Source: Desulfobulbaceae bacterium (lineage in GTDB: Bacteria; Desulfobacterota; Desulfobulbia; Desulfobulbales; Desulfobulbaceae). From it: a stretch of DNA of 64,000 nt. The translations under genes and the position numbers were made by a program. The stretch lies in the NCBI GenBank assembly GCA_003508005.1, contig DNUE01000064.1, positions 251 through 64,250 on the forward strand, written 5' to 3'. The notes under the pieces are model-generated. The model was not told the origin of the DNA, ran no database searches, and worked only from the letters and a program-made list of their open reading frames with translations. Position 1 is the first letter of the stretch. Every line of letters begins with the position of its first letter. Positions 24,629-32,992 of this stretch are shown one piece after another.

Positions 24629-25351
24629 CTAGTCTCTGCTGCCGCCGAAGAAACGAAGCAGCATCAGGAAGAGATTGATGAAATCAAGGTAGAGGGCAAG
24701 CGCGCCGAGGATGGCCCCCTTGCGGATAGCCCCCTCGCCCTGGCTCATTATTCCCTGCTCGCCCATGTTCTTGATCTTCTGGACATCCCAGGCGGTCAGC
24801 CCGACAAAGACCAGCACGCCGATCACCGAAATCGTCCAGTACAGGCTGGAACTCTTGAGAAAAATGTTGACGATGGAGGCGAGGATGATCCCGATCAGCC
24901 CCATGAACAGGAACGAACCCATGGCGGAGAGGTCCCGCTTGGTCACCAGGCCGTACACCGCCATGGCGCCGAACATGCCGGCGGTGATAAAAAAGGTGCC
25001 GGCTATGGAAGCGGTAGTGTAGGCCAGGAAGATCGCCGACAGGGTCAGCCCGTTCAGCACCGAGTAGCCGACAAACAGGCCGGTGGCAGTGGCGGGCTGT
25101 ATTTTTTCGATCCGGGCGGACAGGAAAAAGACCAGGCCAAGTTCGGCCAAAATCAGGATGAAAAAAAGCGGGGTGGCGACAATGGCCCGGGCCAGCCCGG
25201 TATTGGCCGTTAGGAAGGCGATTCCCCCGGTGAGCGCCAGGCCGATGGCCATCCAGTTGAACACCTTGGCAAGAAAGACCGTGGAGGCCTCCTGCCGTGC
25301 TTGGGCCTGGGTGACAGTAAGGGTTTGCGTTGCGTAGCGTGGCTCGGTCAT
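24629..25351 (-). CDS. Bax inhibitor-1 / YccA family membrane protein
   Basis: A 240-residue inner-membrane protein with seven hydrophobic segments. A cytosolic N-terminus (Q-T-L-T-V-T-Q-A-Q-A-R) precedes the first helix. The family pattern G-L-T-L-S-A-I-F and the late G-A-L-A-L-Y-L-D-F-I-N-L-F-L-M-L-L-R-F with its charged aspartates are clear. Relatives act as pH-sensitive calcium leak channels or as YbhL/YccA-type regulators of membrane protein quality control. AAAGGAG precedes the start. It diverges from cooC with a 91-bp spacer. Confidence 0.9.
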   Translation of the reverse strand: MTEPRYATQTLTVTQAQARQEASTVFLAKVFNWMAIGLALTGGIAFLTANTGLARAIVATPLFFILILAELGLVFFLSARIEKIQPATATGLFVGYSVLNGLTLSAIFLAYTTASIAGTFFITAGMFGAMAVYGLVTKRDLSAMGSFLFMGLIGIILASIVNIFLKSSSLYWTISVIGVLVFVGLTAWDVQKIKNMGEQGIMSQGEGAIRKGAILGALALYLDFINLFLMLLRFFGGSRD

Positions 25352-25442
25352 ACTTCTTTACTCCTTTGCTGTTCGTGTTGTAAGTTTTTTGGTAATTGTA
25401 ACCATTCTGTGCAGGAAGGCAACACTTTAAGGAAAAGTCACC

Positions 25443-26198
25443 ATGAAAATCGCAATCAGCGGCAAGGGAGGCGTCGGCAAGACCACGATTATGGCCCTGC
25501 TTGCCCGGGAATTCAAACGCCGGGGCAAGAATGTTTTGGTCATTGACGCCGACCCGAGCCCCCACATGGCCCAAACGCTGGGCATCCGTCCGGAGGGGGT
25601 CACCCCGATCGCCGAGATGACCAGGATTCTGGCGGAGCGCGCTGAAAAGACGCCTGGTTCGCCATTTTACCAGCTCAACCCGCAGGTCAATGACCTGCTG
25701 CAGGAGTTTTTGCTCGAAGAGAACGGCTACAAACTGATGGTCCTTGGCGCTATCCAAAAGGCGGACGGTGGCTGCGCCTGCCCGGAGAGCCATGTGCTGC
25801 GCAAGATGCTGAAAACAATGCTGCTGGCAGCCGACGAGGTGGTGCTCCTCGACATGGAGGCCGGCGTCGAGCATCTGGGTCGGGGGACCGTGGCCGGGGT
25901 CGATCACCTGCTGATCGTGGTCATCCCCTCCAGCTCAAGCATCAGGACCGCCCTGAAAATCAAGAAGCTGGCCGACGAGGTGCGGATTCCCCGCATCTGG
26001 TTTGTCGGCAACCTGATTCAGGACGAGAGCGACAGGGCCTTTCTCGTGCAGGGCTTGGGCGTTGAGCCCATTGCCTGGTTTCCCGACGCACAGGCAATCA
26101 GGGGTGCCGAACGCCGGGAGGAGGCGGTGGTCACCGTTGCCGATCCCCTGGACAATGCACCGGCCATCCTCGCGGAGAGGCTCACCGCCGCCTGTTAG
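25443..26198 (+). CDS. cooC: CooC-type nickel-insertion ATPase
   Basis: A 251-residue MinD/ParA-like ATPase. The deviant Walker A is G7-K-G-G-V-G-K-T-T, switch I V-I-D-A-D-P-S. A Cys pair C111-A-C113-P-E sits where CooC proteins bind nickel or zinc at the dimer interface. CooC matures the Ni-Fe-S cluster of carbon monoxide dehydrogenase. No CODH or acetyl-CoA synthase gene lies near, so the target is elsewhere in the genome. AAGGAAA lies eight bases before the start. Confidence 0.85.
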   Translation: MKIAISGKGGVGKTTIMALLAREFKRRGKNVLVIDADPSPHMAQTLGIRPEGVTPIAEMTRILAERAEKTPGSPFYQLNPQVNDLLQEFLLEENGYKLMVLGAIQKADGGCACPESHVLRKMLKTMLLAADEVVLLDMEAGVEHLGRGTVAGVDHLLIVVIPSSSSIRTALKIKKLADEVRIPRIWFVGNLIQDESDRAFLVQGLGVEPIAWFPDAQAIRGAERREEAVVTVADPLDNAPAILAERLTAAC

Positions 26199-26221
26199 GC
26201 AGGGAATACAGCGGAGGCTGC

Positions 26222-27652
26222 TCAATAAGCACCCTTGCCGGTAAAGATGCACACCACCGTCCGGGCAATGATTTTGAGATCATTCCACAGGGAGTAGTTG
26301 AGGACATACCAGTCGTCGAGCTCAACCCGCTCCTGGTAATCTCCCATGTCTGTGCGCATCATCACCTGCCAGGGCCCGGTGATTCCTGGCTTCATCGAGC
26401 AGTAGCGGCCGGCGCTCTCCTTGTCCTTGTTCTTGTAAAACTCCTCCAACTCCCTGCCGACAATGGGCCGGGCCCCGACCACGCTCATCTCCCCCTTGAG
26501 GACATTGATGAACTGCGGCAACTCATCAAGGCTGGTCCGGCGCAGGAAACTGCCGAAGCGGGTAACCCGGGGATCGTTTTTCAGTTTGTAGCTCCGCTCC
26601 CATTCCTCCCGCAGTGCGGGATCCGCGGCCAGGAGCTGCTCCAGCTGCCGGTCGGCGTCCTGCACCATGGAGCGGAACTTCAGGCAAATGAACTCCCGAC
26701 CGGTGGCGGTGATCCGCCGGTGACCGTAGAAAACCGGCCCCTTACTGTCCAGCTTGACGAGCAGGGCGATGCCCAGCAGAAAGGGGAGGGTCAGGACCAG
26801 GACCAGGGAGGAAAAAACCACATCAAAGGCCCGTTTCCAGGGGGTGTAGGGGTTGAAGCTGAGCACCAGCATATTGCCCAAGGACTGGATTTCCGCGTGA
26901 TGCAGGCCGTAGATATACAGGTCGGGAACCAGGAAAATCTGGGCGCCGAGATCCCGGCACTCCCGGAGGATCTTGAATATCTTCCGCTCCGCCCGCATGG
27001 GCAGGGCGATATACACGTAATCAATATCGTTGACCCGGAGATAGGCGGCGATGTCACTGATCCTGCCGAGCAAGGGCTTGTGCAGGTCGCCCGGGTTTTC
27101 CGCCAGTTCGATCTTGTCGTCAAAGAAGCCGACCACCTCGATCCCGGCCCAGGGAATGGCTTCCAGCTGCCGCGCGGTCCGCATGCCCAGCTCTCCCGCG
27201 CCGGCAATGACCGCATGCCGGATATTCCTGCCCTGGGAACGGAAAAATCTGAGCAGTCTCCGCACCACCAGGTGCAAGACAAAAAGCAGCAGGGGACTGA
27301 TGGTGGACCAGGCGATGAACACAACCCGGGAATACGCTTCGGAAATCTTGAAAATGAAAAAATAAAGGAGAAGAACCCCGACCACTGTTCCCCAGGCCTT
27401 GACGATGACCAGAAACTCCCGGTAATACTTCCAGCCGCGCCAGGAGCGGTACAACTGGAACGTCTGGAAGCTGATGAAGGAGACGACAAAGACAACCAGT
27501 TCCAGCCAAGTGTAATAGGGGCTCCACGGGACACGGTACAGGGTGACCAGAACCCAGAGAAACCCGCAGACCAATGCACAGTCAAGGATATGCAGAATCC
27601 TGTAGATGAAGGAGCTGCGTTCCCGCAGGTTCCAGGAAAGCGACGGCGACAT
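26222..27652 (-). CDS. wbaP: Undecaprenyl-phosphate sugar phosphotransferase, WbaP type
   Basis: A 476-residue membrane protein that starts polysaccharide repeat synthesis by moving a sugar-1-phosphate to undecaprenyl phosphate. Four N-terminal helices lead to a Rossmann-like CoA-binding-type domain (A-V-I-A-G-A-G-E-L-G). Another membrane hairpin and the bacterial sugar transferase domain follow (F-I-C-L-K-F-R-S-M, R-R-T-S-L-D-E-L-P-Q-F, G-E-M-S-V-V-G-A-R-P). The common P-R-P is A-R-P here. The sugar (galactose or other) cannot be told. ATG at 27652 shares one base with the previous stop (TAATG). It is the last gene of a glycosyltransferase run and converges on cooC. Confidence 0.85.
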   Translation of the reverse strand: MSPSLSWNLRERSSFIYRILHILDCALVCGFLWVLVTLYRVPWSPYYTWLELVVFVVSFISFQTFQLYRSWRGWKYYREFLVIVKAWGTVVGVLLLYFFIFKISEAYSRVVFIAWSTISPLLLFVLHLVVRRLLRFFRSQGRNIRHAVIAGAGELGMRTARQLEAIPWAGIEVVGFFDDKIELAENPGDLHKPLLGRISDIAAYLRVNDIDYVYIALPMRAERKIFKILRECRDLGAQIFLVPDLYIYGLHHAEIQSLGNMLVLSFNPYTPWKRAFDVVFSSLVLVLTLPFLLGIALLVKLDSKGPVFYGHRRITATGREFICLKFRSMVQDADRQLEQLLAADPALREEWERSYKLKNDPRVTRFGSFLRRTSLDELPQFINVLKGEMSVVGARPIVGRELEEFYKNKDKESAGRYCSMKPGITGPWQVMMRTDMGDYQERVELDDWYVLNYSLWNDLKIIARTVVCIFTGKGAY

Positions 27653-28596
27653 TATCTTCCCTTCAGGGGGGAAACGGACCACCAGCCCCGGTTCAAGCTG
27701 CACCGGCGGGCAAGGCCCCGCGGCAGCATGGTGTATCGTTTCCCCAGATTATAGGCGAAAAGTTTCACGGCATTGCGCATCATGCTTTCCGGCAGCCGCC
27801 AGTAGAGGTTTTCCCGGACGAGAAAGGCGAGTTCCGCGGCAACATAGCGCCGCCCCTCGCCTGTCGGCGAGCCGAAGCTCTCCAGGAGTTCACGATTCAT
27901 GACATGGGCGACCCCGATGTCAAAATAGCGGCGGAAGTCCTGGGTCACCGTGTAATTGTGCGAATGCAGGACACGTGCCTCGGCCGCATAAGCTACACAA
28001 TAGCCCCTGCGCAGAAGTTTTGCCACCGTAAAGGTATCTTCACCGAACAGCAGCCCCTCCTGAAAATAACCAACCGCAGCCAAGAGATCCCGGCGGTAGG
28101 CGGCAAAAGAATTGGAAATAAAGGCGGTCTTGAAACCGAAGCGGACCCGATCCTCGAAAGAGCGGACAACGGAGCGCGCCGGATAGTTGAAATCCCGCAG
28201 GTGCCTGGCGAAACAGGAGGCGTCGGCATTGGGCAGCTGCCGGCCGTAGGTCGCCGCCACCCGTTCATCCGTCAGCGGAGCGAGCAGCTGTTGCAGGGCC
28301 TCCGAATCAGCAGGCACCGCATCCTGGGTCAGATACACCACCAGGTCGCCGATGGCTGATCGCGCCCCCAAGCTTCGGGTCCCGCCATGATCAAAATCCT
28401 GCGGCGCAATCGAGATGACCCGGGCGCCGTACTTCTTCGCCAGGGCAAGGGTTTCATCGCCGGAGCCGGAATCGATGACCAGGATCTCGTCCGGTACCCG
28501 GCTTTGCTGACGCAGGGCGGCGAGCAGCTCCCTGAAGCGGGGGCCGCCGTTGCGGGTCGGGATAATGACCGATATAAGAGGTTGGGGAACAATCAT
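27652..28596 (-). CDS. Family 2 glycosyltransferase (rhamnosyltransferase-like)
   Basis: A 314-residue cytoplasmic GT-A enzyme. It begins with I-S-V-I-I-P-T-R-N-G and has the nucleotide-binding D-S-G-S-G-D motif. A V-Y-L-T-Q-D-A segment stands where the metal-binding D-x-D usually is. It also has the acceptor-side F-G-E-D region. The sequence style is that of WbbL-like rhamnosyltransferases. Start at 28596 is chosen because the conserved domain follows at once and the previous gene ends eight bases earlier; the frame is open further upstream. Confidence 0.82.
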   Translation of the reverse strand: MIVPQPLISVIIPTRNGGPRFRELLAALRQQSRVPDEILVIDSGSGDETLALAKKYGARVISIAPQDFDHGGTRSLGARSAIGDLVVYLTQDAVPADSEALQQLLAPLTDERVAATYGRQLPNADASCFARHLRDFNYPARSVVRSFEDRVRFGFKTAFISNSFAAYRRDLLAAVGYFQEGLLFGEDTFTVAKLLRRGYCVAYAAEARVLHSHNYTVTQDFRRYFDIGVAHVMNRELLESFGSPTGEGRRYVAAELAFLVRENLYWRLPESMMRNAVKLFAYNLGKRYTMLPRGLARRCSLNRGWWSVSPLKGR

Positions 28597-28604
28597 TGCC
28601 GCAA

Positions 28605-29438
28605 CTAGACCTTCAACAGCCGGACCGCCAGGTATTTCAACAACGCCCAGCAAAGATAGGGCGACGGATGTTTGCGGTAAAGGATTATCTCACTTTCGGC
28701 AGCAGCTCTGCGCAGGGCAAGGCCCATTTCCCCGCGCTGCCGCCAGCCACGGCCGTGCCATGCCCTTATCCCCGGTTCATACCGGATCAGCCACCCCTTG
28801 TCGCGCAGCCGCAGGCATAGCTCGATATCCTCCTTGTACAGAAAAAAATCCGGGTCAAAGACAGCCCCGCCGGCAAGCGCAACCTGGTCCAGGGCATTTT
28901 TCCGACAGAACAGGAGGGCACCGCAGGCGGCGGGAATATTCTCCGGCAAGGCATACTGCCCCCGGTCGACCTCCCCCTGCCCCCGGTCAACCCAGCGGCC
29001 GTACCATTTTCTGTAAATGCCCGTTGAATCGAGCAGGCCGGTGGCCTGTGCTGCCCGGAAATCATACCCCAGCAGCCGCCCTGTCAGCACGCCGACCCTC
29101 TCATGCTGCCGCATGGATTGCACCGCCAGGAACAGCGCATCGGCAGCGAGCAGGACATCCGGGTTGAGAAACAGCACATATTCCATTTCCTGTTCCAGGT
29201 GGCGGCAGCCGGCATTGTTCGCCCTGGCAAAACCGATATTGTCCTGGGGCGGCAGCATGACAACATTCTCTGCCTTGTCGATCCGGTCAAGATAGGCGGG
29301 ATCACGGGAGCCGGAATCCACCAGGTACACCCGCGCCGGCGGCAGCACCTGATTCTTCAGCGCCCGCAGGCAGGGCTCCAGCACCTCTTCGGAATCATGA
29401 GTGACGATGATGACGGCAGTCGAGGACATGTGCATCAT
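28605..29438 (-). CDS. Family 2 glycosyltransferase
   Basis: A ~277-residue GT-A glycosyltransferase. It shows A-V-I-I-V-T-H-D-S-E-E-V-L near the start, V-D-S-G-S-R-D, N-I-G-F-A-R-A-N-N-A-G, L-F-L-N-P-D-V as the D-x-D equivalent, and F-D-P-D-F-F-L-Y-K-E-D-I-E-L. This pattern is typical of dTDP-rhamnose-using transferases. Three ATG codons lie close together (29438, 29435, 29429); a GAGAG stretch fits the later ones best. It overlaps no neighbour and is four bases from the upstream gene, so it is translated from the same mRNA. Confidence 0.82.
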   Translation of the reverse strand: MMHMSSTAVIIVTHDSEEVLEPCLRALKNQVLPPARVYLVDSGSRDPAYLDRIDKAENVVMLPPQDNIGFARANNAGCRHLEQEMEYVLFLNPDVLLAADALFLAVQSMRQHERVGVLTGRLLGYDFRAAQATGLLDSTGIYRKWYGRWVDRGQGEVDRGQYALPENIPAACGALLFCRKNALDQVALAGGAVFDPDFFLYKEDIELCLRLRDKGWLIRYEPGIRAWHGRGWRQRGEMGLALRRAAAESEIILYRKHPSPYLCWALLKYLAVRLLKV

Positions 29439-29442
29439 TCTC

Positions 29443-30504
29443 TCAGAGAAAAATTTTGGCGTAGAGCCTGAGCAGGCCTTTGCCCTTGCCCTGCGACTCG
29501 CGCCGACGCATGATGGACTGGACGACATCATTCTCCGCCCGCAGGATTCGCCCTCTCAACTCCCGCTCGCTAATACCGGGGGCGGCGAGGATGGTTCTCC
29601 TTTTCCTGAACACCTGCCGGGCGCCGCGCAGAAAGGCGATCAGCCCAGAGCAGTAACTGAAAAACTGTCCTTTCTTGATGACGAAAAGCAGCCAGAAAAA
29701 TTGATAGACAATGATGGCCGGCAGAAACCGGAACGCCATGGAAGCGCGGTAGTTTTTCAGCAGCAGATAGAGATTGTTCCTTGTGGAAAGCCTGACCGTA
29801 AACGGATTAATCTTGGACCCGGTAGTGGCGCTGCCGATGTGGTAGACCCTGGCCGCCGGGACACAGCGGCAGGTCAAGCCGGCGCGGTTGGCCCGGAAAT
29901 TGAGGTCCACATCCTCCAGGTAGGCGAAAAAATCCTCATCAAACAGGCCGAGCCGCTCCAGCATGAGGCGGCGGTACAGGGCTGCCCCGCCGCAGGCCCC
30001 GAACACCCGGCGCTCCTTGCTGTACACTTCGCTGTCGCGCTCCATGGTACCGAGCCGGTACCCCACCCCTCCCCGCAGATAGCCGTCCCCGACCCCGTCC
30101 AGAATCTCCCGTTCCCGGAAACTCAGCATTTTGGGGGCAAAAAAGGCATCATCGTGCTGTTCCGCCGCCTGGAGAAGCCTTTCCAGGCAGTCCGGGGCCA
30201 GTTCCGTGTCATTGTTCAGGAGAAAAACCAGCGGGCTGTCGCCGGCGGCGATGCCGCGGTTCACGGCCGCACTGAAGCCTAAGTTTTCAGACAGGGCAAT
30301 GACCTTGACCGACGGATAGCTCTCCTGCAGAAAGTCCACGGACCCGTCCGCGGACCCGTTGTCCACGACAATGACCTGAAAAGAGGCGAACGTCTGCAGG
30401 AAAATCGATTGCAGGCAGGTCTCAAGAAACTGCCTCCCGTTATAATTCGGGATAACGATATCGAGACCTGCCCTGGGACCAGGATACGCTCCCTGCTGCA
30501 CCAT
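29443..30504 (-). CDS. Family 2 glycosyltransferase with C-terminal membrane-associated region
   Basis: A 353-residue glycosyltransferase. GT-A motifs are I-V-I-P-N-Y-N-G, V-D-N-G-S-A-D-G, L-L-N-N-D-T-E-L for metal and sugar nucleotide, and F-F-A-Y-L-E-D-V-D-L for the acceptor side. A hydrophobic stretch near residue 270 (F-L-P-A-I-I-V-Y-Q-F-F-W-L-L-F-V-I) followed by a basic tail suggests membrane attachment. It probably adds one sugar to the lipid-linked repeat. It lies six bases after the exported protein gene. Confidence 0.82.
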   Translation of the reverse strand: MVQQGAYPGPRAGLDIVIPNYNGRQFLETCLQSIFLQTFASFQVIVVDNGSADGSVDFLQESYPSVKVIALSENLGFSAAVNRGIAAGDSPLVFLLNNDTELAPDCLERLLQAAEQHDDAFFAPKMLSFREREILDGVGDGYLRGGVGYRLGTMERDSEVYSKERRVFGACGGAALYRRLMLERLGLFDEDFFAYLEDVDLNFRANRAGLTCRCVPAARVYHIGSATTGSKINPFTVRLSTRNNLYLLLKNYRASMAFRFLPAIIVYQFFWLLFVIKKGQFFSYCSGLIAFLRGARQVFRKRRTILAAPGISERELRGRILRAENDVVQSIMRRRESQGKGKGLLRLYAKIFL

Positions 30505-30510
30505 TCCAGG

Positions 30511-31728
30511 CTACCTGGAATCCTGAAGCAGCAGATTATACACAGCCGGCAGGAACGGGTACGTCGGCGGAGGCGGAGGCGGGGGTGGCGGAGGTGGCGG
30601 ATATTCCCTGGTCAGTTCAATGACATAGTAGTCAGGGTAAGGTTCATCTTCACTAGGGGGAACCACATAATCGCCGATCTTGATTTCCGATTCCGTTACC
30701 GGCCCCCAGTGGGAACTCCAAATCTCGTCACGCCGGTCGGTCAGCAGCATATTCCCGGCCCAGTCCATTGTGCCCTGGAATATCTGCCCGATATTTACAA
30801 AATTGATGATGCACTCGGTGGAGAGAGTTAGGGTTACCTGATTGCCCTCGTGGAGAATTGTGGCCGTGACGGGCGTGGGATTCCAGATATACCAGTGTCC
30901 CGTACCTTCCCCATAGCCGTAATAGCAGAACCCCTCCCAGGTATTCCCCCCGATGTCGGGGCCAATGATCTCGGGTGGAGGAGTTTCATCTGTGGACTGG
31001 TGGGGAGTGGTTTCGATCTCCGCACCGACGCTTACTGTTTCCTGCAGGCTGACAATCCCTCTGATCGGCGTATATTTCCCGTCCGGCTGCAGTTCATAGC
31101 CGCCGAAATAGCCCTGGGCGACCTGATCGCCCGCATCCTTCACGCTGCTGTTGTACAGCCCCGCCACCAGCCCGAATCGTTCCGCTGCAGCCACGGCCGT
31201 CACCTTGGGCTGGTCACCGCCAAGCCAAAGGCTGTCCGCACCAGGCGGGGTGACCAAATCGGTTTGGACATCGATGCGTTCATTGCTGGTCGGTACAGGG
31301 AGAGGCAACAGTTCATTGTCCCAACCATTGACTGTATAGACAGGGGTTCGCACTACCTGCCGGCGCTTATTGACCGCCAGGTACAGGTATTCCATCTCAT
31401 GCACAGGAGAACTGGGAGCGGGCAGATGGCCCTGATACTGCCCGTTTGCTTGCTGCTCCATATCAATGAAAACAAAATTCGCGTCCTTGCGATAGCGAAA
31501 ATAGCACCTGACGGCGAAGATGCCCAAAGGATCGGATACGATGGCCTGAACAGAAATCGATTGACCGGAGGTAAGAAGCGGCATCACTGACTGCTCAATC
31601 AGGGTCTGGGGCATCTCCAGAGCAAAAACCTGAACAATCGGCATGCAAAGAACAAGCACCAGCATCACGGGAAAGGCCACCAGGTTTATCACATACTTCC
31701 TTCCCTGTTGCATGCGTTTCCCCGACAT
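30511..31728 (-). CDS. Exported protein of unknown function with 12-proline run and hydrophobic C-terminal tail
   Basis: A 405-residue protein with a signal-type membrane segment (residues ~15-37). The body has beta-rich segments, including S-V-Q-A-I-V-S-D-P-L-G-I-F-A-V-R-C-Y-F-R that resembles Ig-like or FN3 folds. Near the end 12 consecutive Pro codons (30565-30600) precede a tail T-Y-P-F-L-P-A-V-Y-N-L-L-L-Q. Long Pro runs stall ribosomes and need EF-P. Tail resemblance to the exported protein at 36053-36835 and to the N-terminus of the DUF1566 protein is striking. Function is not known; its place inside the polysaccharide locus suggests a surface role. Confidence 0.65.
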   Translation of the reverse strand: MSGKRMQQGRKYVINLVAFPVMLVLVLCMPIVQVFALEMPQTLIEQSVMPLLTSGQSISVQAIVSDPLGIFAVRCYFRYRKDANFVFIDMEQQANGQYQGHLPAPSSPVHEMEYLYLAVNKRRQVVRTPVYTVNGWDNELLPLPVPTSNERIDVQTDLVTPPGADSLWLGGDQPKVTAVAAAERFGLVAGLYNSSVKDAGDQVAQGYFGGYELQPDGKYTPIRGIVSLQETVSVGAEIETTPHQSTDETPPPEIIGPDIGGNTWEGFCYYGYGEGTGHWYIWNPTPVTATILHEGNQVTLTLSTECIINFVNIGQIFQGTMDWAGNMLLTDRRDEIWSSHWGPVTESEIKIGDYVVPPSEDEPYPDYYVIELTREYPPPPPPPPPPPPTYPFLPAVYNLLLQDSR

Positions 31729-31748
31729 ACAAAACGACCCCGAATTAA

Positions 31749-32714
31749 TTATAAGGTGGATTCCCTGCCGAGAACCTGTTTGACATAGTAAATGGGCTTG
31801 TTCTGTGACTCATGGTAGGTGCGGATCTGCAATTCGGAAATAAGGCCGAAGGTCACAAACTGAATCCCGATGAACACGAGGAGGATGGCGAGGAGAAGCA
31901 ACGGCCGGTCAGCCAGGGGAATATCATAAAACTGCCGCTGCACGATCAGGACGAACGAAATCAAGGCACCGAGACAGAAGGATGCCATCCCGATCAGTCC
32001 GAAGACGTGGATTGGCCGGTGGGAATAACTCATGAGAAATTTTACGGTGATCAGATCAAGAATGACCCGGAAGGTCCTGGATATGCCATACTTGGACTTC
32101 CCTCGCTGCCTTGGCCGGTGATTCACCCTGACCTCGGCGATGGAAATGCCTATGGCACTGGCGATAGCGGGGATAAAACGGTGCATCTCGCCGTACAGCC
32201 TGATGTTTTCGGCGACATCCTTCCTGAATGCCTTCAGGGTACACCCGTAATCATGCAATACCACGCCGGTGATCCAGGAGATAACCCTGTTGGCGATCAT
32301 GGAGGGCAGGCGGCGGTTAAGAAAAGGGTCCTGCCGCTTATGCCGCCAGCCGGCGACCACATCATACCCCTCCCGGATTTTTTCCAGAAGCTTGGGAATA
32401 TCGGCCGGATCATTCTGCAGGTCGCCGTCCATGGTAATGACAATATCGCCCCGGGAATAATCGAAACCGGCCGACATTGCTGCTGTCTGGCCGAAATTTC
32501 TCCGGAAATTAATCACGACGACATGAGGGTCGCTCCTGCAAATTTCCTTGATCAAATCGGCGGTCCTGTCCGTACTGCCGTCATTGATAAAAAGTATTTC
32601 ATATGTGCAAGAGTGACTGTCCAGTACAGAGTGAAGCTCACGGTAAAGCTCCTGTACATTGCCTTCTTCATTATACAAAGGGACAATTATGGAAACATCA
32701 ACTTGCGTATTCAT
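31749..32714 (-). CDS. Polyprenyl-phosphate glycosyltransferase, DPM1/GtrB type
   Basis: A 321-residue protein. The GT2 domain (1-230) has I-I-V-P-L-Y-N-E-E-G-N, F-I-N-D-G-S-T-D and T-M-D-G-D-L-Q-N-D-P. The R-x-R-x-x-x-S-K-Y region follows, and then two membrane helices at ~235-295. This matches enzymes that load a sugar onto undecaprenyl phosphate (ArnC, GtrB) to serve membrane glycosyltransferases. The DUF2142-type protein at 45281 could use such a lipid-linked donor. It heads the 32.7-26.2 kb minus-strand run. Confidence 0.88.
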   Translation of the reverse strand: MNTQVDVSIIVPLYNEEGNVQELYRELHSVLDSHSCTYEILFINDGSTDRTADLIKEICRSDPHVVVINFRRNFGQTAAMSAGFDYSRGDIVITMDGDLQNDPADIPKLLEKIREGYDVVAGWRHKRQDPFLNRRLPSMIANRVISWITGVVLHDYGCTLKAFRKDVAENIRLYGEMHRFIPAIASAIGISIAEVRVNHRPRQRGKSKYGISRTFRVILDLITVKFLMSYSHRPIHVFGLIGMASFCLGALISFVLIVQRQFYDIPLADRPLLLLAILLVFIGIQFVTFGLISELQIRTYHESQNKPIYYVKQVLGRESTL

Positions 32715-32992
32715 AGGAACAACTCTTTACCAGCAAATCTGCACGATGTAAAGTGCCTGAAAGACAAGCGGCAAGGTCCTTCCAAGCAACCTGTTGATTT
32801 TTATATGTAATTTCAACAAAACAATAGCGCGCAGCCCTTGTTTATGGTATGCCATCTCTGCGATAACGAATAGTTGCATGGTAAAGGCATCTTTTTCGCA
32901 ACGCGAAATGCCATTGCCGTATCGACTGTTTCGCGCAAGTCAGCGATAAGAGTGACTCATCGCATGAACAAACAGATTGGAGCCGGCCAGTG

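Noticed and set aside
24684..25907. 407-codon minus-strand frame across the Bax-inhibitor and cooC genes
   Set aside because: It reads one true gene in a shifted frame and the other in antisense; no start signal or domain.
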